Shown: positions 1-8,101 of the stretch, piece after piece | Layout of the letters: each line of letters starts with the position of its first letter | Position numbering within the stretch: position 1 is the first letter of the stretch | Source of the DNA: Chitinophagaceae bacterium | GTDB lineage: Bacteria; Bacteroidota; Bacteroidia; Chitinophagales; Chitinophagaceae | Length of the DNA stretch: 64,000 bases | Direction: 5' to 3' | NCBI GenBank assembly: GCA_016708765.1 | Contig: JADJFD010000001.1 | Coordinates: 124,001 to 188,000, forward strand | Program-made: the position numbers and the translations under genes | The notes under the pieces: model-generated | The model's database searches: none | What the model was told of the DNA's origin: nothing | Seen by the model: only the letters and a program-made list of their open reading frames with translations

Positions 1-495
1 TTCTATGGCTGCATCATAAATAAATGAATGAATCCGCTGATCACTGCTTTTAAATATTAACGAGGCAAGCCGACTCTCAACTTTTTGTAACCGTAGTCCT
101 ATCAATTTTGTAACACTAAGATTGAATTTCGGGTTTTTTTCCAGCATCATTTCCATTTGCGGGACACTTAAAATGCAAATAAGCGATTCTTCCGTTGCTT
201 CAGCTGTTTCTACTCTTTGATGCTGGCCACTGATAGCCAGTTCTCCAAAAATTTCTCCTGGGCCAAGAAAAGCAACTATAATCTCTCTGCCATCGGCTGC
301 ATATCGGGATAACTTTACTTTCCCTTTTTTAAGAAAATAAATTTTATCAGAAGGGTCGTCAGTAAAATATATTATCTGGTTCTTAATGCAGCTTCGCATA
401 GTAGTCATTTTGCTCAACTCTTCCATTTCTTTCATTTGCAGGCTGCTTAGCAAATTGAAATTTTCTAAATACCAAAGTTTGGTTTTGTCGCTCAT
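1..495 (-). CDS. Crp/Fnr-family transcriptional regulator (partial, cut by window edge)
   Basis: Reading the minus strand from an ATG at 495 gives an uninterrupted frame running off the left edge, so the C-terminal helix-turn-helix is not visible. The visible part is a cyclic-nucleotide-binding (cupin-like) domain: a segment with IYFLKKGKVKLSR, then a phosphate-binding-cassette-like stretch GPGEIFGELAISG, then the long helix region QMEMMLEKNPKFNLSVTKL. This is the usual order in Crp/Fnr activators, which bind DNA in response to a small effector or redox state. It is divergent from the membrane-protein gene at 616, with about 120 bp between them, so it may regulate that pair; this is inference from position. 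The effector cannot be told from the sequence. Confidence 0.85.
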   Translation of the reverse strand, partial: MSDKTKLWYLENFNLLSSLQMKEMEELSKMTTMRSCIKNQIIYFTDDPSDKIYFLKKGKVKLSRYAADGREIIVAFLGPGEIFGELAISGQHQRVETAEATEESLICILSVPQMEMMLEKNPKFNLSVTKLIGLRLQKVESRLASLIFKSSDQRIHSFIYDAAIE

Positions 496-615
496 GTAAA
501 AATTTAGTGATTAAAGTTAATCAAACTGATTATCAGCACAAAAATCAGTTATGTCGGCATGCAGACCAAAGTATTTTCCTCCAACGGGTAATTTTAATCT
601 ACTAAAATAAAAATT

Positions 616-1050
616 ATGAATACACAATTAGCTATGAAAAGCGGTTTATTAGCCACAGCAGCAATGACAGCCTTAATGTTGATGGCGCCTATGATGGGAA
701 TGCCCGAAATGCCAATTGGAAAAATGCTAGCCGACTTTATGAATATACCGGTAGCACTGGGATGGGCTATGCATGTTATGATTGGTGTAGGACTTGCCGT
801 CGGTTACCTACTATTTTTCCGGAATAAAATTTCGGCAGCACCTGCTGTTAAAGGAATGCTATTCGGAATAATTCCTTTTTTAATGGCACAATTGGTAGTA
901 ATGCCGATGATGGGAATGGGTGTCTTTACATCCGCTGCCGGACCAATGCAAATGAAAATGATTATGGGAAGTTTAATGGGACATCTTGTTTATGGTCTGG
1001 TCTTAGGATTAACAGCTGAAGAAAAGAAAATAACAGCCATGGAATCCTGA
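616..1050 (+). CDS. Methionine-rich small integral membrane protein
   Basis: 144 residues with about four hydrophobic segments (near residues 10-30, 45-67, 80-105 and 115-135). Methionine is very frequent, with clusters such as MLMAPMMGMPEMP and VVMPMMGMG. The pattern (helices carrying Met pairs, short loops, a charged tail EEKK) suggests a membrane protein that could coordinate soft metals such as Cu(I), but no catalytic motif is recognised. It is followed 50 bp later by a Cys/His-repeat secreted protein on the same strand, and a Crp/Fnr gene diverges upstream, which supports a shared metal- or redox-stress role by context only. It may belong to a DUF-type family of Bacteroidota membrane proteins. 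Confidence 0.7.
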   Translation: MNTQLAMKSGLLATAAMTALMLMAPMMGMPEMPIGKMLADFMNIPVALGWAMHVMIGVGLAVGYLLFFRNKISAAPAVKGMLFGIIPFLMAQLVVMPMMGMGVFTSAAGPMQMKMIMGSLMGHLVYGLVLGLTAEEKKITAMES

Positions 1051-1100
1051 TAAATTAAAAATCTTTTAATAATTATAAAACTCAACTAAAATAAATCAAC

Positions 1101-1535
1101 ATGAAAAATTTATTATTTCTTCTGTCCTTATCATTTTTTGTTACCGCTAATTATGCTCAAACCGCTCCGGCTAAAAAAGAGATGCCTGTAACTGCATTAA
1201 AAGATCATGTATGTACGGATGTCTGTAAAACTGGTACGCATATGTTTGCACATGGAGAAAAGGGACATGTTTGCACAGATGAATGCAAAAAAGTGGAAAC
1301 AATGCCATTAAAAGACCATGTTTGTACTGCAGACTGCCATGAAGGTCATCATCATTTTGGACATGGTGAAAAAGGACATGTGTGTGGAGAGGAGTGTAAG
1401 AAAATGATGGACGAGAAAACTATTACCCCTTTGAAAGACCATGTTTGCACAAAGGTTTGTAAGGACAATAAACATTCCTTTGCACATGGGGAGAAGGGGC
1501 ATGTTTGCACAGATGCCTGTAAGAAATCTATGTAG
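1101..1535 (+). CDS. Secreted Cys/His-rich repeat protein, putative metal binder
   Basis: 144 residues. A signal peptide (MKNLLFLLSLSFFVTANYAQ) is followed by three repeats of about 33-37 residues. Each begins with LKDHVCTxxC, continues through a His-rich stretch, and ends with HGEKGHVCxxxCKK. Every unit therefore carries two HVCxxxC motifs plus extra His, giving twelve Cys in a small exported protein. This is seen directly; metal binding (Cu, Zn, Ni) is inferred from residue type and spacing. The gene lies 50 bp after the Met-rich membrane protein and before a hairpin terminator, so the two are probably co-transcribed. I do not recognise a named family. Confidence 0.75.
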   Translation: MKNLLFLLSLSFFVTANYAQTAPAKKEMPVTALKDHVCTDVCKTGTHMFAHGEKGHVCTDECKKVETMPLKDHVCTADCHEGHHHFGHGEKGHVCGEECKKMMDEKTITPLKDHVCTKVCKDNKHSFAHGEKGHVCTDACKKSM

Positions 1536-1556
1536 AAGTGTTAGTGCCCGTTTTAC

Positions 1557-1590
1557 AACTCCGGTCTGTTGGTAGGCAGGAGTTTTTTTA
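1557..1590 (+). terminator. Rho-independent terminator after the Cys/His-repeat gene
   Basis: The arms AACTCC (1557-1562) and GGAGTT (1579-1584) pair and are followed by a run of T. It lies 22 bp past the stop codon of the Cys/His-repeat gene, on the coding strand. Confidence 0.6.
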
Positions 1591-1697
1591 GTTGTGGATA
1601 TTACTGCATCCAGCTTTGCTTGCAGTCGGCACAATAGTCGCAGACAAATTCTTTTATGGTACTACCATGAATTGATTTTATAGCTCTTATAATTATA

Positions 1698-1729
1698 AAA
1701 AAACCTCAACAAATCGTTGAGGTTTTTTG
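1698..1729 (-). terminator. Terminator of tRNA-Leu
   Basis: A near-perfect hairpin with 9-bp arms (AACCTCAAC / GTTGAGGTT) and A/T tracts on both sides, immediately after the 3' end of the minus-strand tRNA gene. Confidence 0.8.
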
Positions 1730-1730
1730 T

Positions 1731-1813
1731 GCCCGGGACTGGAATCGAACCAGCACATCCTTGCGAACGGCAGATTTTGAGTCTGCTGCGTCTACCAATT
1801 CCGCCACCCGGGC
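1731..1813 (-). tRNA. tRNA-Leu (anticodon CAA)
   Basis: The minus strand folds as an 83-nt class II tRNA. The acceptor arms GCCCGGG and CCCGGGC pair. The anticodon stem GCAGA/TCTGC encloses the loop CTCAAAA, giving anticodon CAA. A long variable arm is present and the T-arm is GGTTCGATTCC. The CCA end is not encoded. Confidence 0.95.
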
Positions 1814-1859
1814 GGTAGTTAATTAGTAATTAACAAGTAAACTAAATCGGGTTGCAATA

Positions 1860-2368
1860 TTACGCCATTCCGGCTAATTGCTGGCGAATACGGTCTAAAT
1901 ATTTTTTCTTGTAATAATAGTCCTTTACTTGCAATAGTTCTGCTTCGGTAGTTACACCTTCTTTATATTCTTCAACAGTTTTTACAACGGGTTCATATAT
2001 TTCTGCTTGCAGATTGTCAATTGTTTGCTGAATGTTTTTTGTGGCTTCTGCATCGTCTGTATCCATTAGCAGCTCATTAATATCCATTACTTCCATCAGA
2101 AAAGCTGGAGGCAACTCATATTTTTCTTCTTCTTCTAGCAGTTTTTTTCCATCAATACGTATTTGATGGTTGCATCTGAACTTTGAAAGGTTTTCCAAGC
2201 CTTATTGAGAATAGCTGATTTTTCTAATACTTCTGCTTGTTTTTCATCTGATTCATTGGTGAAAAAATCAGGATGATATGTTCGGCTAAGTTCAAAGAAT
2301 TTTTTTGATAAGGCAGTACGGTCTACTTTTAATTGCACGGGGATCTCAAATAATTGGAAGTAAGTCAT
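1860..2368 (-). CDS. hscB: Fe-S cluster co-chaperone HscB (frame interrupted at an A7 run)
   Basis: The N-terminal part (ATG at 2368) is a J-domain with the HPD signature (SRTYHPDFF). It stops at 2135 after 77 residues. The C-terminal HscB oligomerisation domain, starting at KKLLEEEEKYELPPAFLMEV, continues in the next frame to 1860. Joined, they give about 169 residues, the normal size for HscB. HscB delivers IscU-bound Fe-S clusters to HscA. The break is at seven A's (T run 2142-2148 on the + strand), where one extra A restores the frame. The site also reads A AAA AAC, a canonical -1 slippery heptamer in the right phase, so either an indel or frameshifting would explain it. Identity is firm; whether the gene is broken is open. 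Confidence 0.8.
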
Positions 2369-2611
2369 AATGTATTTTAATTTGATGCCATGAAAACGGA
2401 ACGTACAAGTGAGATTAATTTATTCTCTTCCACTGGAAGATAATTAATTAACAAATCAAAGATTACAACAGGCGATGCTCCCACAAATTTGCGGGACAAG
2501 CTATGGAAAACCACAGATAGCTAACAAAAAAATCTTAGTTTAGTTGATAAATCATTTTTGTAACAAACAAATTTATGCAAATTTGCCTTTTATAAAACGA
2601 TTAAAGCAACT

Positions 2612-3667
2612 ATGACAAGAATAGGACTTATAAAAGAAGGTAAAATCCCGGCAGATAATAGAGTTTCGTTAACTCCGGCACAATGCAAATGGATTCATAA
2701 AAATGTAAAGCAGGTACAGATAGTTGTTCAATCATCACCAGATCGTTGTTTTTCTGATCGGGAATACCAGTCGGCTGGTGCAGAAATTACTGATGATATG
2801 AACCATTGTGATATTTTATTGGGAATAAAAGAAGTGCCTGTTGAACATTTGATTGCTGGAAAAACGTATATGTTCTTTTCCCACACTAAAAAGAAGCAGC
2901 CACATAATCAAAAATTGCTACGGGCAATACTTGAAAAAAATATTAGGATGATTGATTATGAATGCCTGGAGCATGAAGATGGCCAACGTATTATTGGGTT
3001 TGGTTTTTTTGCCGGCATAGTTGGTGCTCATAATGGCATGATGGCATATGGAAAAAGAACCGGTTTGTTTAATTTGGAAAGAGTGTATAAGCAACGAAGT
3101 TTCAGAGAACTGATTCATAATTATTTTGGCATTCGATTGCCCAATGTTAAAATTGCTGTTACAGGTTCGGGAAGAGTAGCTCATGGCATTTTGGAAATTA
3201 TGAACCTGATGGGTATTCATGAAGTAGACCCAGATGATTACTTGGCAAGAAGATTTTCTTATCCAGTTTATACTCAACTAAAAGGGGCAGAACTGTATCA
3301 AAATAAAACAACCGGGAAATATAGCCGGATGGAATTTCATGAGCATCCTGAATTGTATGAATGTAAATTTTTGCCGTATGCTGCACAAACTGATATTTTA
3401 ATGAATGGGGTTTATTGGGATAAGACTGTTCCTCGTTTATTTGAAAAAGAAGATGCTAAGTCTGATAATTTTATTATACAGACAATTGCTGACATTACAG
3501 ATGATGAGAACGGATCAGTTCCAATTAATGCAGGGGATCAAACGATTGAAGATCCTGTATATGGAATAGATAAAACGACTTTGAAAAAAACAGCTCCATA
3601 CATTGATTGTAATATTTCTTCAGGATTTTCTGTCCTGAATTTTCCTGAAACAATTATTCTGAAATAG
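2612..3667 (+). CDS. NAD(P)-dependent alanine/saccharopine dehydrogenase-like oxidoreductase, C-terminus replaced
   Basis: 351 residues. The N-terminus (RIGLIKEGKIPADNRVSLTP) is the alanine-dehydrogenase/transhydrogenase N-terminal fold, and a Rossmann segment IAVTGSGRVAHGILEIM lies near residues 180-197, as in Bacteroidota lysine- or alanine-dehydrogenase-like enzymes. The conserved part runs to DPVYGIDKTTLKKTAPY, ending near base 3600. From memory, homologues continue for some 60-70 residues with an NLPNELPRDAS-type segment. Here only 21 unrelated residues follow, and they are antisense to the 3' end of the convergent methyltransferase. A deletion that joined the two 3' ends is the likely cause. 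Substrate is not determined. Confidence 0.7.
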   Translation: MTRIGLIKEGKIPADNRVSLTPAQCKWIHKNVKQVQIVVQSSPDRCFSDREYQSAGAEITDDMNHCDILLGIKEVPVEHLIAGKTYMFFSHTKKKQPHNQKLLRAILEKNIRMIDYECLEHEDGQRIIGFGFFAGIVGAHNGMMAYGKRTGLFNLERVYKQRSFRELIHNYFGIRLPNVKIAVTGSGRVAHGILEIMNLMGIHEVDPDDYLARRFSYPVYTQLKGAELYQNKTTGKYSRMEFHEHPELYECKFLPYAAQTDILMNGVYWDKTVPRLFEKEDAKSDNFIIQTIADITDDENGSVPINAGDQTIEDPVYGIDKTTLKKTAPYIDCNISSGFSVLNFPETIILK

Positions 3668-4254
3668 TCATGTTTTACAGATTGTCTTATGTATGTAATA
3701 GTTTCAATTTGAAAATTATTTGAAGCAATTAGTTTTTTTATCTCTTCGTCTCTTTTAAAAGGCAGCAGCAAATAGAAATTCCCGTTTGCACTCAGATTGT
3801 CATTAATGATTGTAAGTAAATCTGAAAGCGATAACTCTTCACTGTGGTGAGCAATATTTCTCTTTTCATCATCACCTTTTAATTCCTTTTCGTAAAAAGG
3901 CGGATTGGAAATAATTAAATCATATTTCTTTTCAAACAAAAATATTCTTGCATCAGTTTGAATAATATTTATTTTATCAGCAAAGGGGGAAGCTACAATA
4001 TTTGTAGTTGCTTGTTCTGCGGCAGCTGCATCAATTTCTATTGCATCAATAAAACAATCTTTTTTTTGGGCCAGCATAAGTGAAAGTAATCCTGTGCCTG
4101 TTCCAATATCGAGGCAATTATTAATTACTAATTCTGAATTACTAATTGCATTTGCAACAAATCCACCAAACAAGCACCCATCCGTCGTCACCTTCATGGC
4201 GCATTTATCTTGGTGAACAGTAAATTGTTTGAATTGAAAATAAGAATTAGCCAT
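3538..4254 (-). CDS. tRNA1(Val) (adenine-N6)-methyltransferase-like protein (TrmN6/YfiC family)
   Basis: 238 residues. It opens with FQFKQFTVHQDKCAMKVTTDG and has the SAM-binding motif I LDIGTGTGLLSLMLAQ near residues 49-64 and the NPPF amino-methyltransferase motif (LIISNPPFYEKEL) near residues 123-135. These are characteristic of the YfiC/TrmN6 branch, which methylates A37 of tRNA-Val. The last ~21 residues (MYGAVFFKVVL... to the end) are antisense to the dehydrogenase gene and do not look like the usual family C-terminus, matching a deletion between the convergent genes. It lies 9 bp downstream of tsaD on the same strand, so the two tRNA-modification genes probably form an operon. Confidence 0.75.
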   Translation of the reverse strand: MANSYFQFKQFTVHQDKCAMKVTTDGCLFGGFVANAISNSELVINNCLDIGTGTGLLSLMLAQKKDCFIDAIEIDAAAAEQATTNIVASPFADKINIIQTDARIFLFEKKYDLIISNPPFYEKELKGDDEKRNIAHHSEELSLSDLLTIINDNLSANGNFYLLLPFKRDEEIKKLIASNNFQIETITYIRQSVKHDYFRIIVSGKFRTENPEEILQSMYGAVFFKVVLSIPYTGSSIV

Positions 4255-4263
4255 AGCTGTATT

Positions 4264-5361
4264 TTACCATTCAGCTCTTGCAGTAGAATTGATAGACAGT
4301 TCTGCAAATTTACCTTCCATATATTTATAGTAACCGGTTATTGCAATCATACCAGCATTATCAGTACAATATTCAAATGCCGGAATAAAAGTATTCCAAC
4401 CAAGTTGCTTCCCCGTTTCTTCAAATGCTTTCCTTAATCCGCTGTTAGCTGAAACCCCACCTGCAATACAAATATCTTTGATACCAGTTTCTACCGAAGC
4501 TTTTTTTAGTTTATTTAAAAGGATAGTAACGATGCGGTATTGAATCGAAGCACAAATATCAGGCAGATTCTTTTCTATGAATTCTTTTTTTTCTTCTTCT
4601 GTTGCTGTAAACGCTGCTTTAAATAAATTACTCTTACCTGCATTTTGTAAGAAATAAAGAATAGAAGTTTTTAATCCGCTAAAACTAAAATTCAACCCTT
4701 CAATTTTCGGTTCAGGAAATTTGAAACGCTTTGGATCACCTCCTTTGGCATATTTATCAATCAACGGTCCGCCGGGATAGGGCAGGCCAAGAATTTTTGC
4801 CGACTTATCAAATGCTTCTCCCGCCGCATCATCAATAGTTTCGCCAATTACTTTCATGGATGTTGGTGATTCGCATAAAACTATTTGTGTATGTCCTCCG
4901 CTAACTGTCAGGCATAAAAAAGGAAAAGAAGGTTTTGGGTCGTTAATCAAATTGGCAAGCACATGTGCCTGCATATGATGAACGGCAATTAGAGGTTTGT
5001 TTAGAGATAAGGACAATGATTTTGCAAACTGTCCGCCAACTAGCAAAGAGCCAATCAAACCCGGTGCTTGTGTGAAGGCAATTGCATCAATCTCTGATAG
5101 TTCAATATTTGCTGTCTTAATTGCAGCATCTACAACCGGAACAATATTTTGCATATGAGCTCTTGAAGCTAATTCAGGTACCACACCACCATACTGTTCA
5201 TGCACTGTTTGATTGGCAATATAGTTCGACAATATTTTTCCATCCACACAAACAGCGGCTGATGTTTCATCACAAGAAGATTCTATTGCGAGGATGGTAA
5301 CCCCCAATACCCTTGAATGGGGCTTACTTACAATAGTAGTTTTTATTTCTTCTTTAGGCAT
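4264..5361 (-). CDS. tsaD: tRNA N6-adenosine threonylcarbamoyltransferase TsaD
   Basis: 365 residues. The family opening VTILAIESSCDETSAAV begins at residue 21, and the iron-binding His motif HHMQAH is near residues 128-133. SGGHTQIVL, AGEAFDKSAKILGLPYPGG and GGVSANSGLR follow in the expected order. TsaD transfers threonylcarbamoyl from the AMP intermediate to A37 of ANN-decoding tRNAs. The roughly 20 residues before VTILAIESS are unusual and may be a lineage extension or a start called too early; no other in-frame start sits closer. A tRNA methyltransferase gene follows on the same strand. Confidence 0.95.
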   Translation of the reverse strand: MPKEEIKTTIVSKPHSRVLGVTILAIESSCDETSAAVCVDGKILSNYIANQTVHEQYGGVVPELASRAHMQNIVPVVDAAIKTANIELSEIDAIAFTQAPGLIGSLLVGGQFAKSLSLSLNKPLIAVHHMQAHVLANLINDPKPSFPFLCLTVSGGHTQIVLCESPTSMKVIGETIDDAAGEAFDKSAKILGLPYPGGPLIDKYAKGGDPKRFKFPEPKIEGLNFSFSGLKTSILYFLQNAGKSNLFKAAFTATEEEKKEFIEKNLPDICASIQYRIVTILLNKLKKASVETGIKDICIAGGVSANSGLRKAFEETGKQLGWNTFIPAFEYCTDNAGMIAITGYYKYMEGKFAELSINSTARAEW

Positions 5362-5420
5362 TACGCAAAATTAATGAATAATGATAATGTTAAATAATTG
5401 ATAAGTGCTCCCCTTTAGAG

Positions 5421-5447
5421 CCTGTCCCGATTTTTTCGGGAGGCAGG
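5421..5447 (-). terminator. Hairpin after the ABC permease gene
   Basis: An inverted repeat with arms CCTG..CCCGA and TCGGG..CAGG around a T-rich loop, directly past the permease stop at 5452. It could be a terminator or a REP-like repeat; the T tract falls in the loop rather than after the stem. Confidence 0.4.
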
Positions 5448-5451
5448 GAGG

Positions 5452-6705
5452 TTAACTTCTTATCGCTACAACAGGGTCCATTCTAGCTGCTTGTCTTGCC
5501 GGAATATATCCAGCTACAATCCCAACAAAAATGCAAATGAAAATAGCTAATGCCATATTAGTGGTAGAAATATATACAGGGAAGTCTAATGCTTTTGTTA
5601 ACAATTGTGTTAATCCAAAAACTAATAGTAAACCAATCAAACCCCCAATGATGCATAAGAAAGCAGACTCCAATAAAAACTCGGCCAGTATCACTCTTTT
5701 CTTTGCACCAATTGCTTTTTTCAATCCTATCTGGCTGGTTCGTTCTCTTACTGATACAAACATGATATTGGCTACACCAAACATTCCAACAATTAATGAA
5801 AGAGCTGCAATAGCCCAACCGCCAATGTTAAGGCTAACGAATGCCGAACTGATAGAGTCACTAAAATCATTAATGTCGTTCAGTGTAAAATCATTTTCTT
5901 TAGTTGGTGTAAGTTTATGAATGGCCCTAACGACGCCAGTAAGATTTTCTTTCAAGGCTTTGCTGGTGATTCCTTCTTCGCCTTGTATCATAATCACAGG
6001 ATCGGCTTTGTATTCATTCATTATTGTGCGTGCAAAACGATAGGAGATTAATACACTCTGGTCAAAATCCCAGCCGCCAATCATTTGTTTTCCTTGCTTT
6101 GTAATGATTCCTGTTATTGCTAATTTCTGACCTCTTATTTCAATCGTTTTGTCAATAGCAAGTTCTGCTGTTCCAAATAATTTTTCAGCCACACTAAACC
6201 CTACTACAACAACAGGAATTCCTCTTTCAAATTCAGCGTTGGATATATAACGACCTTGCATCAATTCTATTTGTTGAATTTGTTCAAAGTCTTCATTTAC
6301 GCCATAAATGTTTACATTGGAAAGCAAGCTATTGGCATAGCCAACATCATCTGTAACTTTTATACGGAAGGCAATATATTTTGCACCAGCAGTTCTTTCT
6401 CGTATAAATTTTATTTCGTCGTATTTAGGAGCAGGCCTGTTTACATATCGCCACCAGGGAAAATCGGGGCCTCCACCGGCTGAATAATCCCATTTATCAA
6501 GGTAAATAGTGTTATTGCCCAACGATTTTATTTCGTTCTGAATATTTCTTTCCAGGCTGCCAACGGTGGCCAGCACACTAATGATGCAGAAGATGCCAAT
6601 TGTAATTCCGAATAAGGAAAGAAATGTGCGGAGTTTATTTTTCAATAACTCCTGCAAAGCCATTTTAAAACTACTGGTAATTATTTCTATGGAGCGGCGA
6701 ATCAC
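5452..6705 (-). CDS. MacB-like ABC transporter permease (FtsX domain)
   Basis: 417 residues. The first transmembrane helix is near residues 28-50 (LRTFLSLFGITIGIFCIISVLA), followed by a periplasmic MacB_PCD-type domain (about 55-270) and three C-terminal helices. The FtsX signature ISVRERTSQIGLKKAIGAKK lies near residues 318-338 (here FVSVRERTSQIG). The C-terminus GYIPARQAARMDPVVAIRS is typical. These permeases work as mechanotransmission exporters of lipoproteins, peptides or macrolides with an ATPase partner, which is not encoded next to it. The start is GTG (positions 6703-6705). Confidence 0.9.
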   Translation of the reverse strand: MIRRSIEIITSSFKMALQELLKNKLRTFLSLFGITIGIFCIISVLATVGSLERNIQNEIKSLGNNTIYLDKWDYSAGGGPDFPWWRYVNRPAPKYDEIKFIRERTAGAKYIAFRIKVTDDVGYANSLLSNVNIYGVNEDFEQIQQIELMQGRYISNAEFERGIPVVVVGFSVAEKLFGTAELAIDKTIEIRGQKLAITGIITKQGKQMIGGWDFDQSVLISYRFARTIMNEYKADPVIMIQGEEGITSKALKENLTGVVRAIHKLTPTKENDFTLNDINDFSDSISSAFVSLNIGGWAIAALSLIVGMFGVANIMFVSVRERTSQIGLKKAIGAKKRVILAEFLLESAFLCIIGGLIGLLLVFGLTQLLTKALDFPVYISTTNMALAIFICIFVGIVAGYIPARQAARMDPVVAIRS

Positions 6706-6852
6706 AATGCAAATTTACCGGATAGTGGGAGAGAAAAGAAGTTTTATTTGGTTACCAGCTTTAGTGCTACTATCATCCCCGCCTGACCATATTATTATTA
6801 AATATTGTAATCGGGCAGGATCCCTTGTGTCACACTCTTCAGCTGCATATCG

Positions 6853-7416
6853 TTACTCAGCATTTTGTTGTACACCTAAATCGGTGGCAAGGCCATCAAG
6901 ACTTTTTAAATTATTCTGTTGTACATAATCATACAAACCATCTTTCCCTTTTTTCTCCGCCCATTCAAAGTGAATATCTCTTTCACCAACATAATTAAAC
7001 AGTGGCACACCAAATCCGCAGGATGTTTGTATCAAGTCAATATCAGCAATAATCAATTGTCTGGTACTTGGATAAATAGTGAAATGTGGTGCATATTCTT
7101 CCCACGAAGGAGTACTTGGCAATACTGTAAACCCTTTTCCATAAAGCCGTAAAATATTCGGAGCACCTTCAAAGGAAGTAAACATGAATGTGATGCGACC
7201 ATTCTCTAATGTGTGGGCAGAAGTTTCATTGCCGCTGCTTATAAGATCCATGTAGCCGACTTTTGTATCAGATAAAACCTGGAAACAATCTAGTCCTTTT
7301 GGCGAAAGGTTAACTCGTCCATCGCCACTTAAGGGTGCAGTGCTTACAAAAAAGATATGCTGTTGCTGGATAAAATCTTTATGTGCCTGTTTAATAGAGT
7401 CGTGGAATTTACCCAT
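6853..7416 (-). CDS. Pyridoxamine 5'-phosphate oxidase-family protein
   Basis: 187 residues. The N-terminal half (HIFFVSTAPLSGDGRVNLSPKG, then SGNETSAHTLENGRITFMF) is the split-barrel flavin-binding fold of the PNPOx-like family. The segment LIQTSCGFGVPLFNYVGER near residues 128-146 is common in the branch annotated as pyridoxamine 5'-phosphate oxidase family proteins. These bind FMN or a related cofactor, and true PNP oxidase activity is usually not shown. It stands alone between the permease and the GNAT gene on the same strand. Confidence 0.85.
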   Translation of the reverse strand: MGKFHDSIKQAHKDFIQQQHIFFVSTAPLSGDGRVNLSPKGLDCFQVLSDTKVGYMDLISSGNETSAHTLENGRITFMFTSFEGAPNILRLYGKGFTVLPSTPSWEEYAPHFTIYPSTRQLIIADIDLIQTSCGFGVPLFNYVGERDIHFEWAEKKGKDGLYDYVQQNNLKSLDGLATDLGVQQNAE

Positions 7417-7462
7417 TTTTTATTTTTTTTGAAATACAAGTAAGGAAAGAAATCTTGTAATA

Positions 7463-7990
7463 TTATAATTCTTTTTCAAAATACATCAGGTTCTCTTTAT
7501 CTCCTTCGATAGTAATAATTTTTATGAACTTTAATCCTAGTTTGTCTATCAGTTTTTGCGATGTAACATTTTCTTTTGTTGTGATGGCACAAACTTTTTG
7601 TAACCCAAAATCTTCTTTCCCTGCTTTTAACAAACGGCTTGCAGCTTCGTATCCATAGCCTTTGCCTTCATATTCTTGAAGAAAAGCAAAGCCAATATCT
7701 ACAATTGGAAGTCCGGGTCTTTCATACAGGCCACATGCACCAATTGGGATGTTGCTTTCTTTTTCTATTACAAGGTTGTTTCCATAGCCTAATTTTTCCA
7801 ACTGTGTTATCATTCTTACTTGGATGTACTCTACGGCTTCAGCTTCTGTATGAACATTTCTGTCGCCTATGTATTGAAGCCATTTAGGACTATTTAGCAA
7901 TATTAGAAGAAATGGGGCATCTGAAATTTCAAATGGTTTTAGAATAAGCCTTTCTGTTTCAAATGATAGATAAGGTGATATCATTTTCAT
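7463..7990 (-). CDS. GNAT-family N-acetyltransferase (RimJ/RimL-like)
   Basis: From ATG 7990 the protein begins MKMISPYLSFETERLILKPF, the usual opening of RimJ/RimL-type acetyltransferases. The frame stays open upstream to 8050, but that part (MRLIIRTKIYTLAKDQ) does not look like the family and is probably not translated. The acetyl-CoA-binding region FAFLQEYEGKGYGYEAASRLL contains the Q/R-x-x-G-x-G/A-like loop, and NVTSQKLIDKLGLKF is the typical C-terminal motif. The acceptor substrate is unknown. Confidence 0.85.
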   Translation of the reverse strand: MKMISPYLSFETERLILKPFEISDAPFLLILLNSPKWLQYIGDRNVHTEAEAVEYIQVRMITQLEKLGYGNNLVIEKESNIPIGACGLYERPGLPIVDIGFAFLQEYEGKGYGYEAASRLLKAGKEDFGLQKVCAITTKENVTSQKLIDKLGLKFIKIITIEGDKENLMYFEKEL

Positions 7991-8101
7991 GCAAATGGTT
8001 TTTTGGTCTTTTGCTAATGTATAAATTTTTGTTCTTATTATCAGTCGCAAAAATAGCTTGTAATCTCAGTTGTTAGCAAATCCTGATTATCTTCATTCAT
8101 T

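Noticed and set aside
1308..1634. Minus-strand frame opposite the Cys/His-repeat gene
   Set aside because: It is the mirror of the coding repeats, with no start context or similarity of its own.
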